From assembly GCA_026982695.1 (NCBI GenBank), contig JALSGS010000014.1:124001-188000 (forward strand): a stretch of DNA of 64,000 bases, written 5' to 3'. The position numbers and the translations under genes were made by a program. Numbering within the stretch: the first letter of the stretch is position 1; the number at the start of each line of letters is the position of its first letter. Source of the stretch: Saprospiraceae bacterium (lineage in GTDB: Bacteria; Bacteroidota; Bacteroidia; Chitinophagales; Saprospiraceae). Below the pieces are notes generated by a model, which saw only the letters and a list, made by a program, of their open reading frames with translations, ran no database searches and had not been told where the DNA came from. Shown here one piece after another: positions 45,205-53,853 of the stretch.

Positions 45205-46152
45205 ATGGATAAACTCATGGCGCAGCAGCAACTCAGCACGCGACACTTGTTAGGTATCAAAAATTTGACACGAGAAGACATTGAGTTGATATTTCACACG
45301 GCCCAATCATTCAAGCACATCATCAACAGGCCAGTGAAAAAGACACCTTCGCTGCGCGATATTACCATTGCGAATCTGTTTTTCGAGCACTCGACTCGCA
45401 CACGCATTTCTTTTGAGCTAGCAGAGAAGCGCCTATCGGCCGATGTGATTAACTTCTCTGCTGCTTCTTCATCGGTTAAAAAGGGAGAGACACTTCTCGA
45501 CACGGTCAACAACATCCTATCGATGAAGGTAGACATGGTCGTCATACGCCATCCGGCGCCAGGTGCACCACATTTTCTCGCGCGTCACATCAACGCACAC
45601 ATCATCAATGCAGGTGATGGAACGCACGAACATCCTACACAGGCGCTGCTCGACGCCTTTTCCATACGTGAAAAGTTGGGCACCCTTCAGGGCAAGCGTA
45701 TAGCCATTTTCGGCGATATACTTCACTCGCGCGTGGCCCTGAGCAACATACTGTGTTTGCGCAAGCTGGGAGCTCAGGTACGCGTATGTGGGCCCCCTAC
45801 GCTCATCCCCAAACATATCGATGCCTTAGGCGTAGAAGTCAGCTATGACGTGCGCGCTTCGTTGCGGTGGTGCGACGTAGCCAACGTATTGCGCATCCAA
45901 TTAGAACGCCAGCACATCAAGTACTTTCCCTCTTTGCGCGAATACAGCCAGTACTTTGGCATCCACAAAGCATTGCTCGACGAGCTGGACAAGCCCATTC
46001 TCATCATGCACCCAGGGCCTATCAATAGAGGCGTAGAAATCACCAGCGACGTGGCCGATTCGGAACATTCCATCATTTTGGACCAGGTGGAAAATGGCGT
46101 AGCCATACGCATGGCTGTATTGTATCTGCTGGCTAGCCACAGAAGGCTCTGA
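45205..46152 (+). CDS. pyrB: Aspartate carbamoyltransferase catalytic subunit
   Basis: 315 residues, normal length. Carbamoyl-phosphate motif FFEHSTRTRISFELA (S63-T-R-T-R67) and HPTQALLDAFSI, with the late HPGPINRGVEI. It condenses carbamoyl phosphate and aspartate in the first committed step of pyrimidine synthesis. No pyrI regulatory subunit gene is next to it. Start could also be the Met at residue 5. Confidence 0.97.
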   Translation: MDKLMAQQQLSTRHLLGIKNLTREDIELIFHTAQSFKHIINRPVKKTPSLRDITIANLFFEHSTRTRISFELAEKRLSADVINFSAASSSVKKGETLLDTVNNILSMKVDMVVIRHPAPGAPHFLARHINAHIINAGDGTHEHPTQALLDAFSIREKLGTLQGKRIAIFGDILHSRVALSNILCLRKLGAQVRVCGPPTLIPKHIDALGVEVSYDVRASLRWCDVANVLRIQLERQHIKYFPSLREYSQYFGIHKALLDELDKPILIMHPGPINRGVEITSDVADSEHSIILDQVENGVAIRMAVLYLLASHRRL

Positions 46153-46322
46153 GCAAAAAGTGCATTATAACAGTCCTTTGGCCCAAATACCTTCAACAAT
46201 TACTACTACAGGCTTAGCAAATGGGAATGAGATTATTACGAGCAAATCCTTCCTAAATTGCTTACCTTGAAAGCCCAATACAGCTTTGCCAAGTTGTCTT
46301 ACACCATTCAAACCGTCTGCGT

Positions 46323-49300
46323 ATGACCTTATTGCGCCTTTACACCTCTGGCCTCTTGTTATGGCTAAGCATTTTGGCCCCAGCCCAAAATTGCGCTTCT
46401 TTTATCGAAGATGACAAAGTAGTACAAGGAGAGCACCTTGTCAAAACCCGCCCCCAAACCATCGTGGTACGAGGCAGCTATAGCTATGCCATACAGCTGT
46501 CGCATGGTCCACAGGGCATTACAGCACGCGTGATTTCTACAGCAGGTGTGAAACTACATCGAGGCGACGAAATGATCTTTATGGATGTACAAAACGTACG
46601 CAAGAGCTATCAGTTTGTCGGCATAGGTACAGAGCGCGAAGAGCGCGGGCTGCCCATATGGGAAAACAATCTAAAGCTCGACAAAGCGGCCATAGAGTGG
46701 TTTGCCTCCACCCCTATTTCGACTATCTACATACGCAACAACCTCAACAATACCATGCGCAAGTTCCCCATCAATGCCAATAGGCAGGCTGTATTTAGGG
46801 CGATGGCCGTGTGTTTTCAAAATGCGCTGGAGGGCAAAAAAATCAACGACATCCCCATTACTGGTAATGAGCTACCCAACCCAACGCCTCGGGCCACCGC
46901 TACCTCATCTTCACCATCAGCAGTTCAAAACTCATCCACTTCGCGCCCCCAGTCAGCTGCATCGGATAAAGAGGTACAAGCATTGAGCCTGGAATTGGAA
47001 GCCATCAAAGCGCGCTTGCGCCAACAAATAGAGGAAGAAAAGCGCAAAGCCGCTGCTACCATTTCACAGTTACAAGCCGAAGTGGCTGAAGCCAGCCGCC
47101 TGGCTGCCGAGCAAAAGAAAAAATACGCCGAAGAAGTACTAGCTGCACGCCAACGGGCCAACCAAGAAATCAAAGAAGCACAAGAAGCTGCCGCCAAGAT
47201 GGTAGCTGAAGCTCGGCAACGAGCGCGCACGGAAATTGAAAAGATCCAAATAGAGGTAGTCGAAGCACGCCAACGCGCCAACCAAGAAATCGAAAAGACA
47301 AAATTGGAAACGGCTAAAGAAGTGCAGGCCATTCGCCAACGAGCCGCACGTGAAATAGCAGCCGTCAAGGCAAAAATCGACTCAACACAAACCGCATATG
47401 CAACCGAAGTATCGCAAGCCAGGCAACGGGCTCAAGAAGAGATACAGAAGATACGCCAACAAATGGAAACTCAAATAGAAAAGGCTCGTGCACAAGCACG
47501 GATGGAAGCTGACTCTACCGTACTGAGTGTCAGCCAGGTAAAACGATCTGCAAGAGAAGAGATACTGAAGGTACGCGAAGAAACCGCTCAAGAAATTGCC
47601 CACTTGCGCGAACAGGCCGCCATTGAAAAAGAACGAATCGCCTTTGACCTGGCTACCTACCGTCGAAAAACAGCGGAAGAGAAAGCGCGCCTACAACAGC
47701 AACATGCGCAAGAGTTGGCTGAAATGCGCGAGCAAATAGCACGAGAGAAGGAAAATCTGGCCATTGAAGTACAACAAGCCAAGAAAAAAGCAGTAGAAGA
47801 GATACAGGCCATCCGTATGCAAGTAGCCCAAACTCGCCAACAAGCCGACGAAGAAATTGCAGCCATCAAACAAGAGCAGGCCAGCACGCTGGCACGCATG
47901 CGCAAAGAGTTTGAATTGGAAAAAAGCCAACTTGCTCAGCAAATACAGCATGCCCAAGCAGAAGCAGCTCAAGCTCTCAAGCAAATAGAAGCGGAAGAAG
48001 CTCAAAAAGTCGCACAAGCCAAAGCCCGTGCCGAAGCCGAACGCCAGCGCATAGCTGCTGAAGTAGAGGCTGCCCGCCGAAAAGCCAATCAAGAAATTGC
48101 ACGCGTGCAGACAGCGCTGGAAAAAACCATTGCCGAATTAGAGGCCAAAAAACAAGCCATCAGCCAGCGAGCTGCTGCCGAAATAGAAGCAGCTCGAAAG
48201 AAAGCAGAAGTAGAGATCCGAAAAGCCAATGAAGAAGCACAAAAGAAGGTACAACAAGCATTAGCTGCCGCCCAAACAGCAGAACAGACTTATGTAGAAG
48301 AAGTAAAACAGGCCGAACAAATGGCAGAAGCGCGCATTCGCGCCATCCAAGAAGAAGCGGCCCGTGCCATTGCCGAAGCGCAAGCCAAGAAAGAAGAAGC
48401 GTCGGAAGTGTCAGCAGAAGAAGTCGTCAGCGCGCGCCAACGCGCAGCAGAAGAAATCGCCCGCGCCAAAGCACAAGCAGCCCGCGAAATTGCAGCGGCC
48501 AGAGAAGCAGCTGAACGCGAAAAACAAGCTCTAGCCGAAGAACTGGCAGCGCTGCGCAAACAGCAAGCACAGGAAATAGCTGCCGTCAAACAAGAAGAAG
48601 CCGAAGCCATCCGACAAGCCCGTGAAGCTGCTGCCTTAGAAAAAGAAAGACTCGCCAAAGAAGTAGCCGAAGCACGTCAAAAAGCAGAAGCCGAACTCAA
48701 CGCCGTGCGCCAACAAACAGCCGCAGCTATTAAAGAAGCCAAAGAGCGGGCAGCGCAAGCCCAACAAGCAGCTGCCGAACAAATCGCACAGGCCAAGCAA
48801 GCAGCTGCCGAACAAGTCGCGCAAGCTCAGGAAACTGCTGCCCGAGAGGTAAGTGCCATCCGAAAGCAAGCTGCTGAAGCCATTGCACAAGCTCGAAAAG
48901 AAATGGAAACTAAAGTGGCAGAATATCAGCAAATGACGCAACAAGCAGAAGCTGAAGCTAAAAAGAAAATCCACCTAGCCGAGCAGCACGCCCAAGCACG
49001 TATCAATGCACTAGCCCAGCAAGTAGCCAACGAAGAAGCCATTACACGAGAACGCATTGCCAAAGCAAGAGCAGAAGCATCAGCTGAAATAGAGGCCATT
49101 CGAAAAGAAACAGAAGCACAAAAAGCACAGTATGCACGCGAAGCAGAACAAGCCCGAGTCCAGTCACTCGACGAGATCAACCGCGTCAAAGCAGAAGCCG
49201 CTGAAGCAATTTACGAAGCACGCCGCGATGCAGCAGCTCAACTGACAAAAATAAAAGAAGAGACTGCTGCCAAGATTGCCACAATCCGTCAACAAATAGA

Positions 49301-49472
49301 TACAGCACAAGCGCGTCTGCAACAAATCCAACAACAACGCGCTCAAGCACAACAAGCCCTCGAGGAAGTACTCCAGCAAAAGCAACAACTCGAAGCAGAA
49401 TTGCAAAAACTTAAAGTAGAATTAGAAGCACTCAAAAAGGAAAAAGCCCAACTCAAACAATCGGGTAACTAA
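46323..49472 (+). CDS. Exported giant coiled-coil protein with 11-residue periodicity
   Basis: 1049 residues. A signal peptide (about 1-22, SGLLLWLSILAPAQN) is followed by a folded head (about 23-190) rich in strands, a Ser/Thr/Pro linker (about 190-217), and then some 830 residues of nearly unbroken Ala/Glu/Lys/Gln/Arg-rich helix. ARQRA(N/Q)-type units recur at steps of 22, 18 and 29 residues (2x11, 11+7, 2x11+7), and from residue 818 to 872 five consecutive 11-residue units are visible. Hendecad coils are straighter than heptad coils. The fully helical tail has no anchor at the C-terminus. It may be a periplasm-spanning filament or spacer; no family recognised. The Lys/Glu balance keeps net charge near neutral. 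Confidence 0.8.
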   Translation: MTLLRLYTSGLLLWLSILAPAQNCASFIEDDKVVQGEHLVKTRPQTIVVRGSYSYAIQLSHGPQGITARVISTAGVKLHRGDEMIFMDVQNVRKSYQFVGIGTEREERGLPIWENNLKLDKAAIEWFASTPISTIYIRNNLNNTMRKFPINANRQAVFRAMAVCFQNALEGKKINDIPITGNELPNPTPRATATSSSPSAVQNSSTSRPQSAASDKEVQALSLELEAIKARLRQQIEEEKRKAAATISQLQAEVAEASRLAAEQKKKYAEEVLAARQRANQEIKEAQEAAAKMVAEARQRARTEIEKIQIEVVEARQRANQEIEKTKLETAKEVQAIRQRAAREIAAVKAKIDSTQTAYATEVSQARQRAQEEIQKIRQQMETQIEKARAQARMEADSTVLSVSQVKRSAREEILKVREETAQEIAHLREQAAIEKERIAFDLATYRRKTAEEKARLQQQHAQELAEMREQIAREKENLAIEVQQAKKKAVEEIQAIRMQVAQTRQQADEEIAAIKQEQASTLARMRKEFELEKSQLAQQIQHAQAEAAQALKQIEAEEAQKVAQAKARAEAERQRIAAEVEAARRKANQEIARVQTALEKTIAELEAKKQAISQRAAAEIEAARKKAEVEIRKANEEAQKKVQQALAAAQTAEQTYVEEVKQAEQMAEARIRAIQEEAARAIAEAQAKKEEASEVSAEEVVSARQRAAEEIARAKAQAAREIAAAREAAEREKQALAEELAALRKQQAQEIAAVKQEEAEAIRQAREAAALEKERLAKEVAEARQKAEAELNAVRQQTAAAIKEAKERAAQAQQAAAEQIAQAKQAAAEQVAQAQETAAREVSAIRKQAAEAIAQARKEMETKVAEYQQMTQQAEAEAKKKIHLAEQHAQARINALAQQVANEEAITRERIAKARAEASAEIEAIRKETEAQKAQYAREAEQARVQSLDEINRVKAEAAEAIYEARRDAAAQLTKIKEETAAKIATIRQQIDTAQARLQQIQQQRAQAQQALEEVLQQKQQLEAELQKLKVELEALKKEKAQLKQSGN

Positions 49473-49473
49473 G

Positions 49474-49516
49474 TAAAAAGGCGCCTCGACAAGCAATCGC
49501 TTCTGACGAGGCGCCT
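49474..49516 (-). terminator. Terminator between the coiled-coil and lipoprotein genes
   Basis: AGGCGCCTCG (49479-49488) pairs with CGAGGCGCCT (49507-49516). On the minus strand the stem is followed by TTTTTAC, so it terminates the lipoprotein gene; it also lies 7 bases past the stop of the coiled-coil gene. Confidence 0.75.
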
Positions 49517-49544
49517 ATCCTTCGCAAAACCATTTTCTGCGCGT

Positions 49545-49991
49545 TCAGTTGGCATGATACGCCTGATTGTGCGCTAGCGGAGCGCCACACTTAGGGCAAG
49601 TGCCTTGAGTTCCTGCACCCGTACCACAACCCGCACTACAGATATAGTGATATTCACCTGCTGCATTTTGCGCAGGCGCAGGCTGCTGTGACTGGGCAGG
49701 ATTGGGTGTTTGCTGTGTCTGATTGTGATAAGCCTGGTTGTGTACATAAGCCGTGCCGCATACTGGGCATGTGCCTTGCACATCACCGCCACTACCTGCA
49801 CAATTGTTAGGACAGATGTAGTGCTTGACAGCAGAAGCTCCCGCAGTATTGGTAGAAGTGACGTCAGGCGGGGCAGGCTGGCTGGCCTCAATGGCTTCAC
49901 GTGCTTTAGTACGCACTTCCTCATTGCCACCGCATCCCACAGATAAAGACCACACACTTACAGCTAAAAGACAAAATACAAGTTGTTTCAT
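49545..49991 (-). CDS. Lipoprotein with two heavy-metal-binding (HMBD-like) zinc-ribbon repeats
   Basis: 148 residues from the ATG at 49991. A short signal ends at C20 (SVGC, a relaxed lipobox). Two repeats share the pattern HYIC...GTCP.CG..(Y/L)(V/A)HNQAYH, one at about 65-98 and one at about 115-148, separated by a Gln/Pro-rich linker. Each has C-x3/4-C ... C-x2-C plus late His residues, as in the HMBD found in metal efflux adaptors and CopA/SilB types. It may buffer metals in the envelope. Single gene with its own terminator. Confidence 0.8.
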   Translation of the reverse strand: MKQLVFCLLAVSVWSLSVGCGGNEEVRTKAREAIEASQPAPPDVTSTNTAGASAVKHYICPNNCAGSGGDVQGTCPVCGTAYVHNQAYHNQTQQTPNPAQSQQPAPAQNAAGEYHYICSAGCGTGAGTQGTCPKCGAPLAHNQAYHAN

Positions 49992-50185
49992 ATAAAAATT
50001 TTTAAAAAAGTAAAACAATGGCTAACAAGATGCGCTAAAAAGCAGCGGCCACTGGAATGCAAGTCCATTACCGCATGCCACAGTGCACAACAAGAGCACA
50101 AACACGCATCTAAAGGTAAACAAATTCTCTCAGGGGCTAGCCCTGCACATTAGCCCTTGCCTTTCAATACCTGTGGGATTCCTTT

Positions 50186-51268
50186 TCAGAAATACCGCGG
50201 CGATGAGGTGCGATCAATGCGATAGTGGAAGTCGTATCCTACCATGAGCTCGAAACTACCCCAAGTATAAGTTCGTATGGGCGTCAACGAAAAATCATAG
50301 GCACCCCCTATGCGTAATCCATTGCGCAACTGCAAGGCAAACCACATATCAGCACTATCCATTGAGCTGCTAGCACCTACCCAAGCCTCAACAGCCGTGC
50401 GCCACGACAAGCCCAGCCAAAGCGTTTCGCGGAGTAAGAGCGCCAAATCTATGTCTAGCGATGTCGGTGCCCCAGCTCGATAGACCTGATCGCCTGAAGT
50501 GAAGAAATCCGAAAACAAACTCACACTTTTGAGTAGCAGAGAAGGTTTGAAAACCACATCGGTATTCCCCTTTATAGGTATTGCGCCACCCGTCAAGAGG
50601 TAAAAATGAGGATACAGCCGAGCAAACGCGACGATTCCTTCTTCATCAGAAACATCCTCTATGCGCAAAGGATACTGCCACAAACGCGGTACGGAAATTC
50701 CCAAATAAAAATGATCATTGAAATAATAGAAACCTGCACCAAACTCTGGAAGCCACATATTTGGGTCGCCCTGATTAAAAGAGCGATCAAGCACTTGTGG
50801 GTCTTTATAGAGCAACTCTGACCAACGCGCCCGCCAGTGAATGGCACCAGCCGAAAGCCCCAATGACAGAGTGCCGTTGACAAAAGCAACTCGATAGGCG
50901 TAAAACAATCGCAACGTGCTGGTCTGTTGTACGCCTATCTGATCCTTCATGAGCGCTAATCCCAGCCCTACCCGATCTTTGAAAGGCATATGGATGCTTA
51001 GCGTTTGCGACAAAGGCCGGCCCGCATAATTGCCTCCCTGGGATATTCCTCGGCCCCACCCGCTCCACTGATCGCGATACAAAGCACTCACAGAAAGCCA
51101 CCCCTTGCTACCTGTATAAGCGGGATTGTACGCCAATGGGTCAAACATATACTGTGTAAACTGTATTTCTTGTTGGCCTTTAACTCCATTTGCCCCAAGT
51201 AAGCATATGGCACATTGTATTCCCCACCACATTTTGCGCAACTTCTGGCTTAGGTGCCAGTTCAACAT
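50186..51268 (-). CDS. PorP/SprF-family type IX secretion outer-membrane protein
   Basis: 360 residues from the ATG at 51268; starts at 51280 and 51232 are also possible, all before the signal-like segment IQCAICLLGANGVKGQ. The mature start QEIQFTQYMFDPLAYNPAYTGSKGWLSVSALYRDQWSGW is the PorP/SprF signature, and the body is a 14-strand-type barrel ending DFHYRIDRTSSPRYF. PorP/SprF proteins support T9SS secretion or attach surface adhesins. Fits the T9SS cargo protein at 15.9 kb. Confidence 0.9.
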   Translation of the reverse strand: MLNWHLSQKLRKMWWGIQCAICLLGANGVKGQQEIQFTQYMFDPLAYNPAYTGSKGWLSVSALYRDQWSGWGRGISQGGNYAGRPLSQTLSIHMPFKDRVGLGLALMKDQIGVQQTSTLRLFYAYRVAFVNGTLSLGLSAGAIHWRARWSELLYKDPQVLDRSFNQGDPNMWLPEFGAGFYYFNDHFYLGISVPRLWQYPLRIEDVSDEEGIVAFARLYPHFYLLTGGAIPIKGNTDVVFKPSLLLKSVSLFSDFFTSGDQVYRAGAPTSLDIDLALLLRETLWLGLSWRTAVEAWVGASSSMDSADMWFALQLRNGLRIGGAYDFSLTPIRTYTWGSFELMVGYDFHYRIDRTSSPRYF

Positions 51269-51606
51269 TCGTGCACTCATAAGTACCGTATTTTTCCATG
51301 CATATGCGGGGGGAATGCCAGGAGCACACAAGGACAATGCAGTCTTGCCATGCGATGCGACCTAACCTAAGGGGGGAAAGCTTATAGCTACAAATATAAG
51401 GCCCTTCTGGCATGCAGCGCATTTTTGAAAATATCTTTTGGCATGGATCGGCCCATCCGCTCCCTATCAAATGATTTATTTCTATATTTGTCCAGCCCAT
51501 TTCCCATGTACTATTGGGTATATTCCTACCCCACCCCTTGTAATTCAGCCTTGGGATACAAAAATTTTGAGTTTGGCAGGCATATGTACTCAATAACTGC
51601 CAAATA

Positions 51607-51629
51607 GCTGACGTTTAGCTAACGTCAGC
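51607..51629. promoter_or_regulatory. Perfect 23-bp inverted repeat upstream of the Crp/Fnr gene
   Basis: Arms GCTGACGTT (51607-51615) and AACGTCAGC (51621-51629) with a 5-base TAGCT spacer, ending 35 bases before the ATG at 51665. Half-site spacing is close to that of Crp/Fnr dimers, so autoregulation is likely. The rest of the 51269-51664 interval holds no supported gene. Confidence 0.55.
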
Positions 51630-51664
51630 ACACGATAAAGGGCACCCCAAATTCATTTTTTACA

Positions 51665-52369
51665 ATGAAAACCAAAAAACCTCGAAGCATGATCGCTACC
51701 GACCTACGCCAGGTTTGCTGGCAACACGCGCTATTTCGCACACTCCCCGAAGAACAACTCGAGTTGCTTGCTGATCATTGTAGGATTGAAGTGCTAAAAC
51801 GCCACGAGAGGCTCTTTCAAGCCCAAGATTTTGCCAAATGGTGGTTTATCGTACAGAAAGGATTGATCAAATGTCATGTGTGGCACGAGAAGCCACCACG
51901 CGATGTAGTCAAGGGGCTTTTTGGGCCAGGCGAGTTGATAGGTGAAGAAGCTTTGACACTACAGCCTCGTTATGTGTACGAGGCACAAGCCCTGTGCGAC
52001 ACGACGGTTTTGGCCATTCCTCGCAAAGCAACCCGTGCCTTAGCACATAACAATGCCGAATGGATGTGGACACTCATGCAAGCCATTGGCAAGAAGCTGC
52101 AGCTAGCAGAACGCCAAATCCAAGCGTTGTCGAGTAGTGATGCACGTGGGCGAGTGGTGTTCTTCATACGTGATCTGGCACAACGCCACGGGCGCCCTAT
52201 CGGGAAAGAAGTCTTGGTTAAGCACTACCTTACCCAGCAAGAGATCGCAGAGGCCACGGGCACCAGCCGGCAGACTGTCACCTCGCTACTCAATGAATGG
52301 CGCAAGCAAAATCTCGTCTACTTCACCCGCCACTCCATACTAATTCGCGACCTGGACCTGTTACGCTGA
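51665..52369 (+). CDS. Crp/Fnr-family transcription regulator
   Basis: 234 residues; a start at the second Met (51689) is possible. Effector cupin about 20-130 (IEVLKRHERLFQAQDFAKWWFIVQKGLIKCHVWHEKPPRDVVKGLFGPGELIGEEALTLQ has the glycine-turns of the cAMP-binding fold), dimer helix, then HTH with YLTQQEIAEATGTSRQTVTSLLNEWRKQNL near 185-213. No Fe-S Cys cluster. The 3' end overlaps the rnz 3' end by 47 bases on the opposite strand. Likely binds the inverted repeat in its own promoter. Confidence 0.92.
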   Translation: MKTKKPRSMIATDLRQVCWQHALFRTLPEEQLELLADHCRIEVLKRHERLFQAQDFAKWWFIVQKGLIKCHVWHEKPPRDVVKGLFGPGELIGEEALTLQPRYVYEAQALCDTTVLAIPRKATRALAHNNAEWMWTLMQAIGKKLQLAERQIQALSSSDARGRVVFFIRDLAQRHGRPIGKEVLVKHYLTQQEIAEATGTSRQTVTSLLNEWRKQNLVYFTRHSILIRDLDLLR

Positions 52370-53297
52370 GTGTCTTGCTGCGAAAGTCCAAAGAGAAAGA
52401 AGTACCATCGAGGCCTGCCCACACATTGGGAAAAACCTCGCGTGCTTCCTCGACAAGTGGATTTATATCGGGATATCTAGCCGAAAAGTGGCCCAACACC
52501 AATGCACCTGCGCGGGCTCGCCGGGCAATATCTGCTGCCTGGCGAGCGGTGCTGTGTTGAGTTTCGGCTGCCTGAGCGGCATGAGTTTCGCTAAAGGTCG
52601 CATCGTGGTACAACAAGTCTACTTCGGCAATGTATGGTACTATTTTGGGTTCCCAAGCCGTATCGCAGCAATAGGCATAAGATCGCAGTGGAGGTGGTGC
52701 TTTGGTGAGCAATGTATTGGGCAATCGTTGGCCCTGCGGGCTCACCCAGTCGGATCCTGCCTTTATGGCTGGAATATCGGTAAAAGGGATCTGATAACGG
52801 CTGATACATTCAGGACGCATTTTACGTGCGCGCACTTTTTCTCGGAACAGATAACCCACAGTCATGTGGTGATGCTTGAGTGGGAAGGACCATACGCTCA
52901 GGTGGCCATCCTCAAATATTTGTTCGTGTGCATTGAGTGGCAAGGCAACGAACTGTAGATCAAAGCGCAGTTTGCCTGAAAGAGCCTGTTGAAATGCCTC
53001 AATCATTTGGCGCAAGCCTGGAGGCGAAAAAATAGTGAGCGGTTGTTCGCGCCCCATCAACGACATACTCTGCAATAGCCCCATCAGCCCCAAAATGTGA
53101 TCGCCGTGCAGATGGCTGATGAACACTTGCTTAATGCGACTTGGGCGAACTCCCAGTTGTTGCATGCGCATCTGAGCGCCTTCACCACAGTCTATCAAAT
53201 AGACCTTGTGGCCCACGCGTAGCACTTGTGCAGAAGGGAAGCGGCCCCACGCGGGCACCGCACCACTCGACCCCAAGACTGTAAGTTGAAAATCCAT
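52323..53297 (-). CDS. rnz: Ribonuclease Z (tRNA 3' processing)
   Basis: 324 residues, metallo-beta-lactamase fold. HLHGDH at 62-67 binds two zinc ions; YHDATF and LGHFSARY supply later ligands. RNase Z cuts the 3' trailer of pre-tRNAs, which matters here because the two tRNA-Arg genes in this window do not encode CCA. It follows the STAS gene by 83 bases on the same strand. Its end overlaps the convergent Crp/Fnr gene. Confidence 0.96.
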   Translation of the reverse strand: MDFQLTVLGSSGAVPAWGRFPSAQVLRVGHKVYLIDCGEGAQMRMQQLGVRPSRIKQVFISHLHGDHILGLMGLLQSMSLMGREQPLTIFSPPGLRQMIEAFQQALSGKLRFDLQFVALPLNAHEQIFEDGHLSVWSFPLKHHHMTVGYLFREKVRARKMRPECISRYQIPFTDIPAIKAGSDWVSPQGQRLPNTLLTKAPPPLRSYAYCCDTAWEPKIVPYIAEVDLLYHDATFSETHAAQAAETQHSTARQAADIARRARAGALVLGHFSARYPDINPLVEEAREVFPNVWAGLDGTSFSLDFRSKTLSVTGPGRELVWSGG

Positions 53298-53380
53298 CGT
53301 GTACTATTGGGTAACGTGCCACCCACACAGCAAGTGCAAAATGATCAGGACACACCTATCACTTTAAGCTCAGTATGCGA

Positions 53381-53755
53381 TTAATCTTCACCGTTTTTGA
53401 GCTGGCGCTCTATTTCTTCCATGAAGATATAGTCTATCGATTCTTCCACAGTAGGAATGATATTGAGCACGGTATCGAGTCGTGAAATTTCAATCAGCTT
53501 GCGCACAGCGTCGGAACGCACGCCGGTGAGCACGAAGGTGCCCTCTTTCCACAAACGATTAGCCGTGAGAATGGCACTCAAGCCCGATGAATCGACATAC
53601 TGTACTTCAGAGAGATCCAGAATAAAGTTAGGCACGCCTTCATTGGCCAACACTACCAACTCAGACTTGAGATGTGGCGCAACTACGGCATTGAGATTTT
53701 CTTCCTGAATCCTCATCAGTGTGTAGCGCTCCTGCTTATCTAAAAAGAATTTCAT
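53381..53755 (-). CDS. STAS-domain protein (anti-sigma factor antagonist-like)
   Basis: 124 residues from the ATG at 53755 (MKFFLDKQERYTLM); a start at 53779 adds 8. LDLSEVQYVDSSGLSAIL contains the Ser of the SpoIIAA phosphorylation site (D-S-S-G). It probably takes part in partner switching, but no anti-sigma kinase gene is nearby. Adjacent to rnz. Confidence 0.85.
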   Translation of the reverse strand: MKFFLDKQERYTLMRIQEENLNAVVAPHLKSELVVLANEGVPNFILDLSEVQYVDSSGLSAILTANRLWKEGTFVLTGVRSDAVRKLIEISRLDTVLNIIPTVEESIDYIFMEEIERQLKNGED

Positions 53756-53853
53756 CGTTTCGACGTTTGGGTTGTGCAAATCGAGCTCACAAATGTAGCT
53801 ATTTCAAGTTGGATTTTTCGGGTAGCTACTATGCCACTCATGTGACATGATGC

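Noticed and set aside
46925-49406. Antisense Ser/Ala-rich and Leu/Phe-rich frames opposite the coiled-coil gene
   Set aside because: They mirror the repetitive Glu/Ala/Gln codons of the sense strand and are not genes.
46971-49460. Possible CRISPR or DNA tandem array in the repetitive coiled-coil gene
   Set aside because: The repetition is at protein level and degenerate in DNA; there are no constant repeats with unique spacers.
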